From Drechslerella dactyloides (lineage: Eukaryota; Ascomycota; Orbiliomycetes; Orbiliales; Orbiliaceae), in contig JAGTWJ010000003.1 of the NCBI GenBank assembly GCA_020064725.1, forward strand, positions 248,001 through 312,000: 64,000 nucleotides of DNA, written 5' to 3'. Under the pieces are notes generated by a model. It was given only the letters and a program-made list of their open reading frames with translations. It did not search any database and had not been told where the DNA came from. The number at the start of each line of letters is the position of its first letter. Positions within the stretch are counted from its first letter, which is position 1. Positions 23,658 to 34,800 of this stretch are shown here, piece after piece. Made by a program: the position numbers and the translations under genes.

Positions 23658-24262
23658 TTATTCCCAGTGGCCTAGTTCCAATTGACAGCCTATTTCCGGA
23701 AACAATTAGAGATTGAGAAAGAGACCCATCGACCGGAGAACCATATGCGTATTACGGAACGGTGATCGTATTTATATCTCCACCTGCTTACGAAGGAATA
23801 GATATCGAAAAGAGTAGAAGAGGAGATACTGGTCGACCTGCTGGCGAAGTGTAAAAGGCCCTTCATCCAGTATCTGTGATTTCTTAAAGCCGTTGAAATA
23901 TGATGTTGCTAACCCGTTCCAAGCATTAACAGTTATACAGATCAAATTGATCCGGATTTAGCCGCCCCAGCTAAGCAGTCATTGTCATTATACGAATGAT
24001 CTGACATGTATCGAAGTATGGAGCTACTTGACCTGTCCTGCAGTAAACATCGCAATGTTGGTTTTTGCATAGTCAATCGAAATCCATACTCGTAAATTGT
24101 AGCCCAATCTAAATATATGTACTGTCGACTCAGAACAGCGAAGTAACGATCATTGCAAAAGAGAAAGCTTTCATCGTTAACTCTTAGCTATCTTTTCGCA
24201 GAACATACTCAATCGAAGAAAATATGAAAATATTGATAGGACCATGTGTTGATACATGTATT

Positions 24263-24401
24263 GAGGAAGACTAGTCTAGTAACGAGACGGGTGCTGGGCC
24301 ATGGGCCGCCAAAAGAAATTGCGTGAGCTTCGCTCACGAAACGGAAGCCTGCACGTTTCTTAGTGAACTCACACCCGTCTGGCTTCTTGACTAGAGGAAG
24401 A
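24263..24401. mobile_element. MITE-like hairpin element with 8-bp target repeats
   Basis: A 123-bp segment (24271-24393) has inverted arms of 23 bp (24271-24293 and 24372-24394): CTAGTC, eight variable bases, then AGACGGGTG, with about 19 of 23 positions pairing. Inside is a second perfect stem-loop (CGTGAGC-TTC-GCTCACG, 24322-24338). It is flanked by the perfect 8-bp direct repeat GAGGAAGA at 24263-24270 and 24394-24401. An inverted-repeat element with an 8-bp duplication is the pattern of hAT-type non-autonomous transposons. No coding capacity. The family is inferred from duplication length only. Confidence 0.5.
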
Positions 24402-25257
24402 CATACTGCTACGAGACTAAAACATACTATCTATAAAAGAATTTAGTGACGATAAAACAAGTCATGAGCCGCCGAGCTGCAGATACCCTATATTTACGCT
24501 CGTAAGTATTTGAATTTTTAAAACCAGCGCAAAAGAGCATATATCTGATAGTGCACGGGAATTCCATGCTGAGAATACTCGCAACCTGACCCTTGCACAA
24601 CGCAAAATCCAAGTTGACACCGGCATCCGGCATCCGGCAAGATCTAAGATCGCATGTATGCATCATCCGAAGGCCCTCATCCAGAATGAAGTGAGGTTTC
24701 ATGGACAGTGCCTAAGCCCCGAGGCGGGGCTTATATAGACGCCGTTTCGCCCGAAACCACTAGAACCAGTTCTGTAGACGTACAAAGGTACATGCGCACA
24801 TACCTCCAGTGTGATCCGGATATCCCACCGGCAACCTTGTTCCGAACAACCAACTTTCCACAAGCTCTGATACGCCGAAAAACGGGCTTTCGGCTGCCGA
24901 GCTTTTGACAACGGGACTGAATAAAATTTTCGTGATAGGCCTATTGCGCGTCGCCGGAATTAAAGGATTTAAAGGCTATCCCCACGTCAACTCCGTGTAA
25001 CCTTTGGTATCTTCGCGACTTTGATTGGCACTCAACGACAACCATGGAAGCAAGGAAAATACTCACTACAAAGCACATAGGTAGCTATATACCTCTGTCA
25101 ATAAGTTACTGGCTCGAAGCTGCATGCTACTTAAGACAAACCGTTGCCGCCAAGATGAAAGCCTGTTGACTTTCTCCAAGTTCGAACACCGTCACCTTGA
25201 CCCGGTCCAACAAAAATCCTGATCAGGATATATTCTAACGCCAGACAGGAAATCAAA

Positions 25258-26352
25258 ATGGCCAATGAGCCGTCTAAAGCTTGCATGTGCAATCCCGCTG
25301 CACCGGGGGACGCTTACCTTGCCAAAGGCACCTACCAAAACGTCGACGGATTAAAGCTCTGTAAGTAAATCAGTCCTACCTTAAATAATTAAACCAAATC
25401 TCGGAATACAAGTTGCCACAGTTTTTCATCGTTTACAGACACCAGTAGCAAAGAATATTCTTGGTCGGCGAGATATCAGAAGCCCGAGAGAATGCTACGA
25501 GACCGCTAAACTATCGTGTTCGTCTTCTTCTAGATGTGACTGGCCCAGCCTCCAGTAAAGCCGCCATTGTATTTGTCTACGATGTCTACGGCTACTCAGA
25601 TCAAAATCTCATTGGAGCTGACATGCTCTCTGAGCTGACCAGCAGCCTCGTCATAATGCCAGACATCTTGGGCGATGTCGTCATACCTCCATCCTATGGA
25701 GACTTTTCAGGTATCTCGCAGGAGGAGCAGACCGCCATCAAGGGAAGACTGATGAGAAAGATTAACGGATTTCAAGTCATCCCGGGACAAATATTGGAAG
25801 GGCCCGCGAATTGGAAGCCTGTGGCACCGCACGTGGAGAAATGGGGAGTATTCGGGCTATGCTTTGGGGGTAAAGTGGTCGCGTTGACCTCGCGCGAAGG
25901 GACTCCCTTTGTCGTCTCGGGACAAGCGCATCCCTCGTAAGTGACGTATCGATACATAATGATTGTATCCATGTTTTCCACCAGATCTAACGAGAGTGTT
26001 ACATACAGTTTTATTCAACCGGATGACCCTAAGCTTATGGTTATCCCGCATATATGTCTCGCCTCGAAAGATGAAGCACCTGTAGATATTGATATGTATA
26101 AGGCTATATTGGGGGACAAGGGCTATGTCGCTACATATCCTGAGAGCATTCACGGCTGGATGGGTACGAGGTGCAACCTGAAGGACTCGAGACAGAAAGC
26201 CAGCTTTGATAGAGGGTAAGTTGTGACGTGACCATACCTTCTCCATCTCCAATGCTTGATTTAGAGTATCAGATAATACTCGCAGCGCATACTTACTAGC
26301 TCTGCAATGCAGATACAACCAAGTCGCAGATTTCTTCAACAGCCATTTTTGA
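25258..26352 (+). CDS. dienelactone hydrolase family protein
   Basis: Four exons, 25258-25360, 25534-25936, 26009-26215 and 26313-26352, give 250 residues, all in frame with GT-AG introns. The alpha/beta-hydrolase core begins with GLKLYVTGP and continues SKAAIVFVYDVYGYSDQN. The Cys-His-Asp triad of this family is seen as Cys144 in GLCFGGK, Asp190 in ASKDEAP and His217 in SIHGWMG. The last exon encodes YNQVADFFNSHF, the usual final helix. Family members hydrolyse dienelactones in aromatic (beta-ketoadipate-side) catabolism, but many fungal homologues have unknown ester substrates. The N terminus (SKACMCNPAAPGDAYLAKGT) is typical of fungal members. No signal peptide, so cytosolic. It is convergent with the LPMO gene. 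Confidence 0.92.
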
Positions 26353-27547
26353 AGGGAAGAGCAAACCGACGGTCCTCTTGCTCCGACGACCAAAGAAGGC
26401 TTTCCGCAGCTGGCTGAATCCACCTAGATATCCTTTTCAGTTGACATTATTATCCAAACCACGTCCCTCTTAAGATCTTCTATATCAGCGGCGAATGTTC
26501 GTTGTTTCATACTCGGCAACTTGGAATCTATGGAAGTTGCAGCCCAAAGCATACATGTACTGATGCCGAAATTTCTGAATACGAATGACGGCTTTTTCGT
26601 GTTTTTAGGAATAAATTTGTCTCGTAAACCAGCCCAACTACCTTTCGCCTGCGAAGCAGCCAAAGGTAGGCGTCTGGCTTGCGAGACAAGGAATAAATCT
26701 CAATCTCAGTCTGGAGTCCTTCAGCAAGATGCTGCGTTCGCGAGGGCAAAAGATGATAATGAAGCAACTAACAACCTCCCGACCTGCTATTGTCGGTAAT
26801 GCGAAGACTACTTCAGTCCTGTAAGATGGGCCGGCCGACCTAAAGGAGAAAATTTTGAAGGATCCGTTGCCAGACTTAGCTGGTGTCGAGACTTTGATCT
26901 GGTCAGTCTGCCTCATGTAACATAAATATTCCAATAATATTTTAGCAGCGAGCAGGGCAGCTACATAGCGTGCTATCTGGCCCTCGTGTAAGCTTCAATT
27001 GCGATAAGATCGCATGACTGCAGTCGAGGACACTCTGCCAGTCTACATGGCCTCAGTCACTACTCAGCAGATAAAAGTAAGAGGGCTATGCGAATTTGAG
27101 CAGAACAGGACTAGACTGCGTCCTCCACCCTGTCCCTAACGTCGTTGGCAAACACGGCCAGCTAGGAATGGGCTCAGCACTTCCTTGTAGAGCTGTTTTA
27201 ATGTTTCCCGTAAATATTTTGTAGCAATAGGACTAGACTATCGAACATATCACAGCAGTTATAACTAGTGCCGGAACGAGTTTTACCACCGGCACCACCA
27301 CATCTCTCGTTTATCACAATGATTTTCAACTCTGATACAAAACCCTCAAGAAAGGCAACGTCCTCTTTCCTGCTTCTTTGATCCCATATTGCCCCATTTG
27401 TACTTGGCCAATGTATTTTCAGCATCAATAGCCCTTCCGGTCCGATCTGTCTTCTACATGAAAATGAAAGACTCAAATTATGGACATAATATCTATCTAT
27501 ATGGCTAGTTGGCAGACCAAAGTTTGCCGGAGATTAGGAATATATAT
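26353..27547. other. intergenic between convergent genes
   Basis: About 1.2 kb between the 3' ends of the dienelactone hydrolase and LPMO genes. Overlapping 80-100-codon frames at 26424-26934 on both strands show no recognisable protein features. Confidence 0.5.
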
Positions 27548-28781
27548 CTAGGCAGGTACACACTGAGAGTAGTAATCATTGTTATAGGAACACTTGTACC
27601 CACTGACGCAAGCGGTTGGTCCGGTATACCCAATACCACCACACTGTCCCCACGCGCCAACCGTTCCGGTCGTTGTTCCGGTCGTTGTCTTAGTGGTCGT
27701 AGTTGTCTTAAGAGTCGAGACAACGGTCGTAGTAGGCTTTGTAGCGGTACTTGTGGGCTTAGTTGTCGTTGGAGCTGTCGTGCGAGCCGTGGTAGCAAAT
27801 GTCGTCCTCGAGGTCGTAGTTGCCACCCTCGAAGTCGTGGTAGGATTATTGCCACCGGGACAGGTGAAGGGCCTTGGACCAGGAATTGTGTAGGATGTAA
27901 CTGGAGGGTAATAGCTGTATTCCCTTTCGTATCAGCATGTATCTATGGGGTTTGATTAATGTCAACAACTACTATATACTCACATGTTGATCAAGATACC
28001 GGGATCGCTCTGCCCATAAGCCCCAGGGAACGAGACTGTCGGCGGACTTGCTGATCCACCACCTACAATATTAATTTGCGCGCATTCCATATAGAACTGA
28101 GCCCCAAGGTTCGACGACGCGCCATGGAGTGCAATCAGTTCTCCGCGCAGAAAGTAATTCCCGGAAGGTATGCAGTCTGGTAGCTTAAATGTCACCAGTC
28201 CCTTATTTTTAACAAGTTTGTCAACAGCCCAGGTGTTGGTATCAGGGTCATAGCCGTCCTCATAAACTTTGAACCATTTCAGCCCAGTAACGCTCGTCTG
28301 TAGCGCGCTCGGGACAGCTGCAAGATACGCCATAATTGGTCCCTTGTGAGACGGATCGACTGGGTCAGCAGGGTCACCAGTATTTGCGCTATCCAAGGTG
28401 TGATGCCACTCCATCGTGATCGAGGCGCCAGATGGCACATTGATGACAGTGCTTGGATAAGGTGTATTTAAGGGGTTCAGTCTAGATAGTAGTACGGTCA
28501 TAAGATCAGCCCTTGGTCAATCATCTACTTTATAAGTATATATACTGATTTGGGACACTCTTCCATGAGCGGAATCCGCCCCATAATAGTTAGACCTACC
28601 CTCCATTGCAAATGATATCGTTGGTGGTGACATCACTAATTGGGCCATCATACGATGGCACTCTCACACCAACAAGATGTCCCTGCGCCACTCCATTAAC
28701 CCAAACCTCTTGGAAGATAGTATGCGCCGAGGCAGAGCCAATAATCACAGCAGCACCAATGATCTTGCTAAATGCGACCAT
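27548..28781 (-). CDS. AA9 lytic polysaccharide monooxygenase with CBM1
   Basis: Exons 28781-28600, 28481-27984 and 27914-27548 give 348 residues, with GT-AG introns of 118 and 69 nt. A 19-residue signal peptide (MVAFSKIIGAAVIIGSASA) is followed directly by His20 (HTIFQEVWVNG), which becomes the N-terminal His of the copper histidine brace. The second copper His is His106 in DPSHKGPIMAYL, and the axial Tyr is Tyr191 in QFYMECAQI. A Thr-rich linker covers about residues 247-311. The C-terminal ~36 residues form a family 1 cellulose-binding module with aromatic binding-face residues and paired Cys (GAWGQCGGIGYTGPTAC, ending YYSQCVPA). The enzyme oxidatively cleaves cellulose outside the cell. 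A TATAAA box lies at about 28972 on the same strand. The regioselectivity class cannot be read from sequence by eye. Confidence 0.96.
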
Positions 28782-30505
28782 TTCACCTATTATACTACCA
28801 ACACTCAGTATGGCACTAGAGACGGCTATTTTTTGTAATGAATGATAGAAAATATAGCAAGAGACGGGGAAATTTAATGCGAGGAATTGGGGCCGACGGT
28901 CAACGATTCTTGGAAGTAATTTGGTGCTTTGGACTGAAGTCTCCCTGCGGTCCGTCGGGTTCAGGGAGCCTTTATAGTACTCAGATGTGTCCACACGCAC
29001 GCCCGCACATTTTTCCCGGACATACTGATTTGATCAGCTACAATTATTCATGTGTCGTCTTGAAATATTGAATGACCCGGAGACACTGCGTCCGAGTGCA
29101 AAGTCCAGTTAAGCTTCCACCCGTTATAGACCAAGCCAATTTGTACACCCATGCAGAAGCTTGTTTTCAGATTCCTTGGGCTAAGTTACGTATGTAGACC
29201 CGCGGCCAGTATACATTGGTACCCAATCACGGGGCCTAAATCCAACAAAGACCGGGTCATATATGGGTACCGGTACCAGGTCCTTTTCCTCCTATATTGG
29301 GAAATCAAATACCACGTGTGTTGGAAATTATATGCACGATGGCAGCAGAAACGTGTTTCAAGGTTGACTACCGGCTCATTTATCCGAACCCTGGACAAGC
29401 ATTCTACCGAATACGGCCCGAAAGCCGATCACAAGGCCCACAGCCTGGGGACTTCTTCTAATCTGACAGTTGCAATCTGAGGCATTGAAGATTGAGCCCA
29501 GATAACTCGGTTATCAGCAGCTATATACAGTGCCGAGTAGTAAACCATCGACGTCGCAATTCAAGATTCATTTATCCTAAATATCAATTAGTTCTCTGCC
29601 ATGGAACACGTCCGTGCAGTCTCATGTAGATGTAAGACTCTGATTTCTAGTCACATGTAAATATACACACGCAACGTACTGGCAAAGCTTGAGGCTAGGT
29701 AATTCTGGGGGTCGCTAGAAACATGACTTAGAATTTGCGTGTATGTGCATGCTTGCAAATGAAATGTCGATAATCAAGTAGTACCAAGATTGGTTAATCT
29801 TGCGCCAGTGAAAATGTCACGCGTAACTGCTGACTACAGAGTGCGACGGTTGGGTCTATCGATCGCGCGTGGAAGCTCTGCTCGATTTCGTTCGGTATGA
29901 GTTCCATGCCTACGTTACAATCCATACGCGTATATGCCCACGCCACTAAGAGACTTGTTATGCCCAGCTGTCTGGCAAAGCCAACTAACCACTCGAGTAC
30001 ATGAATTTCCATTTTACAGAATCTTAACCCTTACATCGAGATTCACGCTATTTCAGCGCAGCTAGACATTAGCAGAAGCATACAGAAAACTACTATTGTG
30101 GGTCTAGTCAGACCTCTCAGGTCGGATTGCGAAGGAAAATTCCAATTGCCTCTGAATCCAGACACCACCAACCCTGTAAGTGGTTTTGGTAGGGGACATT
30201 AAGCCAAAAATGCTATAAAAAAGCATCATAAGCAGAAATTGATATCGACAAGACAGTGGGTATATTTAGCAAGACAACCTGTTCCCCCAAACGCCAAGAA
30301 ATGCAAATAAATGCTCAAGAAAAGAAGCAGAGTCTCTATATCAAACTAGAGCCGTCAATTAAATAAGGTAAAGCCTGGCCATAAGTACAAGACCAGAAAA
30401 TTTTTGAAATCGATGTGGGTATTTTATGTGAAAGAAAAATGTCTCGTTAGCAGACTGCCGTCCATGTCCTGTGCTGGCGCTGGATTAACAGGAAAATAGA
30501 AAAGG
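28782..30505. other. intergenic, no supported gene
   Basis: About 1.7 kb containing the LPMO promoter (minus-strand TATAAA near 28972) and the 3' region of the rhodopsin-domain gene. A 109-codon frame at 29151-29480 (+) has no recognisable features. Confidence 0.5.
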
Positions 30506-31890
30506 TTATATATGTAAAAACCCCTTAGGTGGTTTATCTGGCCACGCCACAGAGATATCTTTCGAACTCGAACTAGCACTTGGTGGCTCATCTCTGCTGG
30601 CTCGCACCGACTCAACGTCGATATTGACCTCGTGCTTCACCACAACTTCAATAGGGCACGTCATCTGGATCGCCTTGATCTCTTCTTCTTCTTCATCATC
30701 GTCGTCGTCGATGCTGATATCAGCTTCTCTCCTTATGGCTCTGCCCTGCCGGCCCTTTCGAGTTCCGCTTCCCATGTCCGAGAGATTAGTGCCGCCTGTG
30801 CTGTTTTCCGGTTGTCCATTGAATGCTCGGATTGCTTTTCGTCGTTTCTGACCGGTAGCCCATAGAATGAACCATTTAATGCTGGGCGCACAAACGACAA
30901 TGACACCACAGGTAATTTCACCGGAATCCCAGGCGAGGAGACTGTGGTAGGTAAAGGACTCGGCGGTGAGGACGATTGCTGTGCGGGCTATCGTGCAGGA
31001 AATGGTCAAGAGACCCAGAGCGAACATGAGCGTAAGACCGAATTTTTCAGCAGTCGGCAGCATGATGTGTGGGAGAATAAAGAACGGGATGACGAATACT
31101 ATTGTCGGAATTAGTAAGAATACGGCCAGGCATTCGAGGGCTACTCATACTTACTCATGACATCGGTGAGCAGATGGAATGTTGTCAAGTATATCACACC
31201 GCTCTCTCGACTGAAGGAGAAGCAGAAGGCTTCGGGATCTGTACTCCAGTTCCTGGCAACATTGCCACACGAGAAGACGTTCGTTACAAGGAAGCCAATG
31301 TAGCTGAGCACAACGAAGACACTTGTCACGTTGATAGTCCGTCGCAAGCCCGTGAGCCATGGTGGGATGAGATAGTAATAGAGTGCCATAAAGGCCCCTT
31401 TGATCACCCAAAATATCGTAAAGGTGACGAATGATGAGAAGAAGAGCAGCTACCAAGAGTCTAGTCAGAGATCCGAGCTTACGGCATGGTGACCAGAGAA
31501 AGGTTTGTCGAAACTTACCCGCAGCATCAGAGAGAGCCTCGACTTGTCCTCTGTGTTCCTCAGCAGATCGTTATATCCGTTTACACTGAAATTTGCAACC
31601 GACATATCGAAGAAGTTGAGTTTAAACAATACAATCGCGATGATTTCCTCAGCCAGATAAAGCACCAGCGTTAGGGTGATCAGGATGTCCGTCCAGCCGA
31701 ACCGTGTCTTGAGCCACCATCGGACCGCATGCTTCAAGCACACGACTGCCAAGGCCAGAACAAAGAGGATCACCTTGAGAGTCTATCACGGTAAATGGAG
31801 GTTAGCTTTTAGCCTCAAACGCTAATGGCGACATATTAGCTAGGGAATAGTTATGCATAAACTTACGATAGCTTGCGAAGGCGTCAGCAT
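30506..31890 (-). CDS. fungal rhodopsin-domain integral membrane protein (7 TM)
   Basis: Four exons, 31890-31867, 31782-31519, 31449-31155 and 31098-30506, give 391 residues. All three introns are GT-AG (84, 69 and 56 nt) and every junction keeps frame. Exon 1 encodes only MLTPSQAI. Seven hydrophobic segments follow, including ILITLTLVLYLAEEIIAIVL, TSVFVVLSYIGFLVT and TCGVIVVCAPSIKWFILW. Conserved polar/aromatic residues between them match the fungal rhodopsin/Pth11-like family (e.g. LRRTINV). The ~115-residue cytoplasmic tail has an uninterrupted acidic run (five Asp then five Glu, residues 325-334) between basic and Ser-rich stretches. The family lies in membranes and some members act as receptors; ligand and coupling are unknown. 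No CFEM domain precedes the first TM, unlike classical Pth11. Confidence 0.85.
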
Positions 31891-34800
31891 ACTGTATGAG
31901 TTTCAAGAGCAAAGGCACAATCGATGTCAGGGAAAGGGTCGATGCAGCAACGATGTCAACATGGCAGAATCAGCGATGGTAGTCTTGGGCTGCTTCGGAA
32001 TGGGAAATGGAATGCACGGCCTTCCATTCACGGGAGTTGGAATGCGTAGGCAGGCCTCAGCCGTTTTTATAAGTTCAGACATCAATCATGCCAGAGATGG
32101 CAGGGCACCGTTCCCCATGCGGCCCCGACGGCTCAGTTTATCACATAAGCGAGATGATTAGCTTGACAGGGAAGCAAGATGAGGATTGGGACCGACACAG
32201 GGGCTTCGATATTCGACATCTCTATATGTGCCTTTCCTTCCGAGAAGGTGCTCTAGGACACGATTGTGGTGCGAATCCCAGGACCCAAACTGGTGGGCAC
32301 TGGAACCGGCGAGGATAACATCTCCATCTTTGGGGGGCTTTAATTTGACCAGTCCGGGGATCTTGAAGCTCGACAACTTGCGAACGTCTGCCTGTCGTGC
32401 CAGTACAGTTACAGCTCACAAGTCTCTCGACAGCTCTTGTCAGAGAGCTCTTAGCGCCCTTAAGGTGGCGACGACTCCCTGCGTTGCGTTGGGAGTGGTG
32501 GGGAGGACGCAGCTAATTTCTTGAAATCGGGCGTGTGAGCAAAACGAGAACTTCCATGCGGGTCAATATGCCAGCTCACACCTGCCGCATCGAGGGGTGA
32601 TCCGGTCTGCCTCTAACCCGTCAAGCACATGTTTCACGAAGGCGCCATAGCCCAGGTCGGGTTTCCTATAGATTTAACCTTGTGTGTGCCATGGCCATGC
32701 TTCGAGCGCGTCATGATATGCATATCGATTTTAACTATGCCGTGCGTACTTGCGCAAGCCGCTAACTTGAACAGTTAGCTGTGGACTGCTCGCCATATCC
32801 AGCTGATCTATATGTTGCGTAGAGGGGTTTGATCGTATCCGCTGGTAGAATCCAATAGCCTCTTTAAGAGATAAAAGTCAAGGGTGCTTCAAGGCTGGCG
32901 CAGCTTGAAGCGGATAGCGGCCGCACGCTGCAGAGTATTGTTTTGGGCCCCAATCCCTCAGGACTGGACAACGGGTGCTCCGGCATCACCACGACAAAAT
33001 CCCATGTAGACCCTGGAGCCAAGTTCAAGCCCTGGAAAACATGATAGAAGGCCTCCCGGCAGGGAGCGAACATTTAGGTAACCTTCACGAAATTTTCCAC
33101 GTGAAATCTGAATTTGTGTCTCAGCTTTGGTGGGGGCATTTCTGCCTAGACATCGAAGAGTTCCGAGGCACCGTTGCCCTGGCTAGTGAAGGAACGAGCC
33201 GTGCAGCCAATTGAGTTGTGGGTCGTAGGCTTCTGTGAACTCTCATCCGACACAGAGCACAAGCATCCGAAAGGCCAATTATTCGAGACGTGTCGACAAT
33301 TTCATCTTGTCTCAAAATGGAGCTATGACCATCTAGAATCTAGACAGTGGCGGTCGCACATTGCGTCCCTGTGGATGGCTGTGTTTACACCGCGACCTTT
33401 ACAGCACAAGGCTTAGTCGTACAGTCTCCGCATGATATTTTGGGAGACCAAGCAGAATCCAGGAGTAGGGATTATGGTCCTTCGCATCCGCTTAGGATTT
33501 CCGTTTTCCAGAACCCCAGCCTGAAGGAGTATCAGACAAGCTTCGGATCCTCGTAAGACAACAGATGTCGTTCACGGGACTGGATGGCCTTAGTTTCGGT
33601 ACTGGGATGACCCATCTTTTCCCACATTAAGCCAAGCTGAACTCACCCGATATGGAGGATTAGCTCTACACTTCGGATTTCCCAAGGCTGACCAAGGTGA
33701 GAGAGGCATGGAGAAGCTCAGTTTGCAATGTTAGCATTAAACCTTGGCGCATTAGCAAACATATCAATGCATGCGAATATATAGCAGCATACAGTGCATA
33801 TGTGTTGTCCATGTGTTATTTTGCTCTAGAAGCATTTTAGCCAGACGACAAAAAGCGTCATCGTCGGCGGTTTAATTTCGAAATACTACTTAGCTAGGGG
33901 CTATAAGTGTATAGATACGTCCTCTGAAGAAGAATCTCCAATCTCCCATCGGTCGGAGGACATTAATTGTTGAGAAACTGCCGCTAGCGTATCTCTCGTT
34001 TAAGGCTGTGGACTGATGATCGCGGGATAGGCGACGTCGCACTTACATGTACACCACGCTACTCGTTTCTTATCTTCTATCACAACATCGACCGATCAAT
34101 CTAAGTAATCATACCTAACATATATTTTAACTAAATCTTAACCTGCGAGCAATTGCGCAACATCAATTCGATACAATCCGGGATTATATTGCACCAAGTT
34201 TTACCTGCAATATTCAACAAGCATCTAGCAGCATATATTAATGAGTACATTACGTAGCTTGATTGCAAGATAGCGGGGTTCAGCGGAGCCCAGCCCCCGA
34301 TATGCTCTGACTTTGAAGCTTCCTGATATCACATCTTCGTCGTCTGGTGGCTCGAGTCGACAAATCAATTGAAATTATTTTCACCGTAGGCCTCTGCAAT
34401 CTCCATCAGAGCTTGATCAGCTTACGACAGGTACAACGAAGATGAAAAGATATTCATAGATTTAGGTGCGCGAGACCGCCTACCGCTGCATGATATGATG
34501 CTCGGACTATGCAGGGAACTATCTAAGCTAAGGGACGAAGCCGAGAATACGGGTTGCTGATGGGCTGAGCTAGAAAGAAATTCGAACGGGAGCTGCTTGA
34601 CCCTGTCGTCTACAAGGTTGTTTTGGTTCCCAAGCGAAGGATCAGATACCCGCAAATAATTTGGAACTCAGCACGAAAGGTCTAATCGAAGACGTGAAAT
34701 TGAGTTTACACAGAGAAATACGATACTGAAATGCTCGCTACAACTTCTCTTAATTCATGGATGAGTGTCAATACCCAGCCGGTGGGGTTATGGACTTTGG

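Larger units (their letters stand above)
22538..25257. other. intergenic with one hairpin element
   Basis: About 2.7 kb between the divergent bZIP and dienelactone hydrolase genes. It contains a hairpin element at 24263-24401 and a 91-codon open frame at 23382-23657 (-), both listed separately. The remainder shows only short frames and mixed base composition. Confidence 0.5.

Noticed and set aside
32186..32524. 112-codon plus-strand frame
   Set aside because: A minus-strand frame over the same bases is equally open; no homology cue or splice signals.
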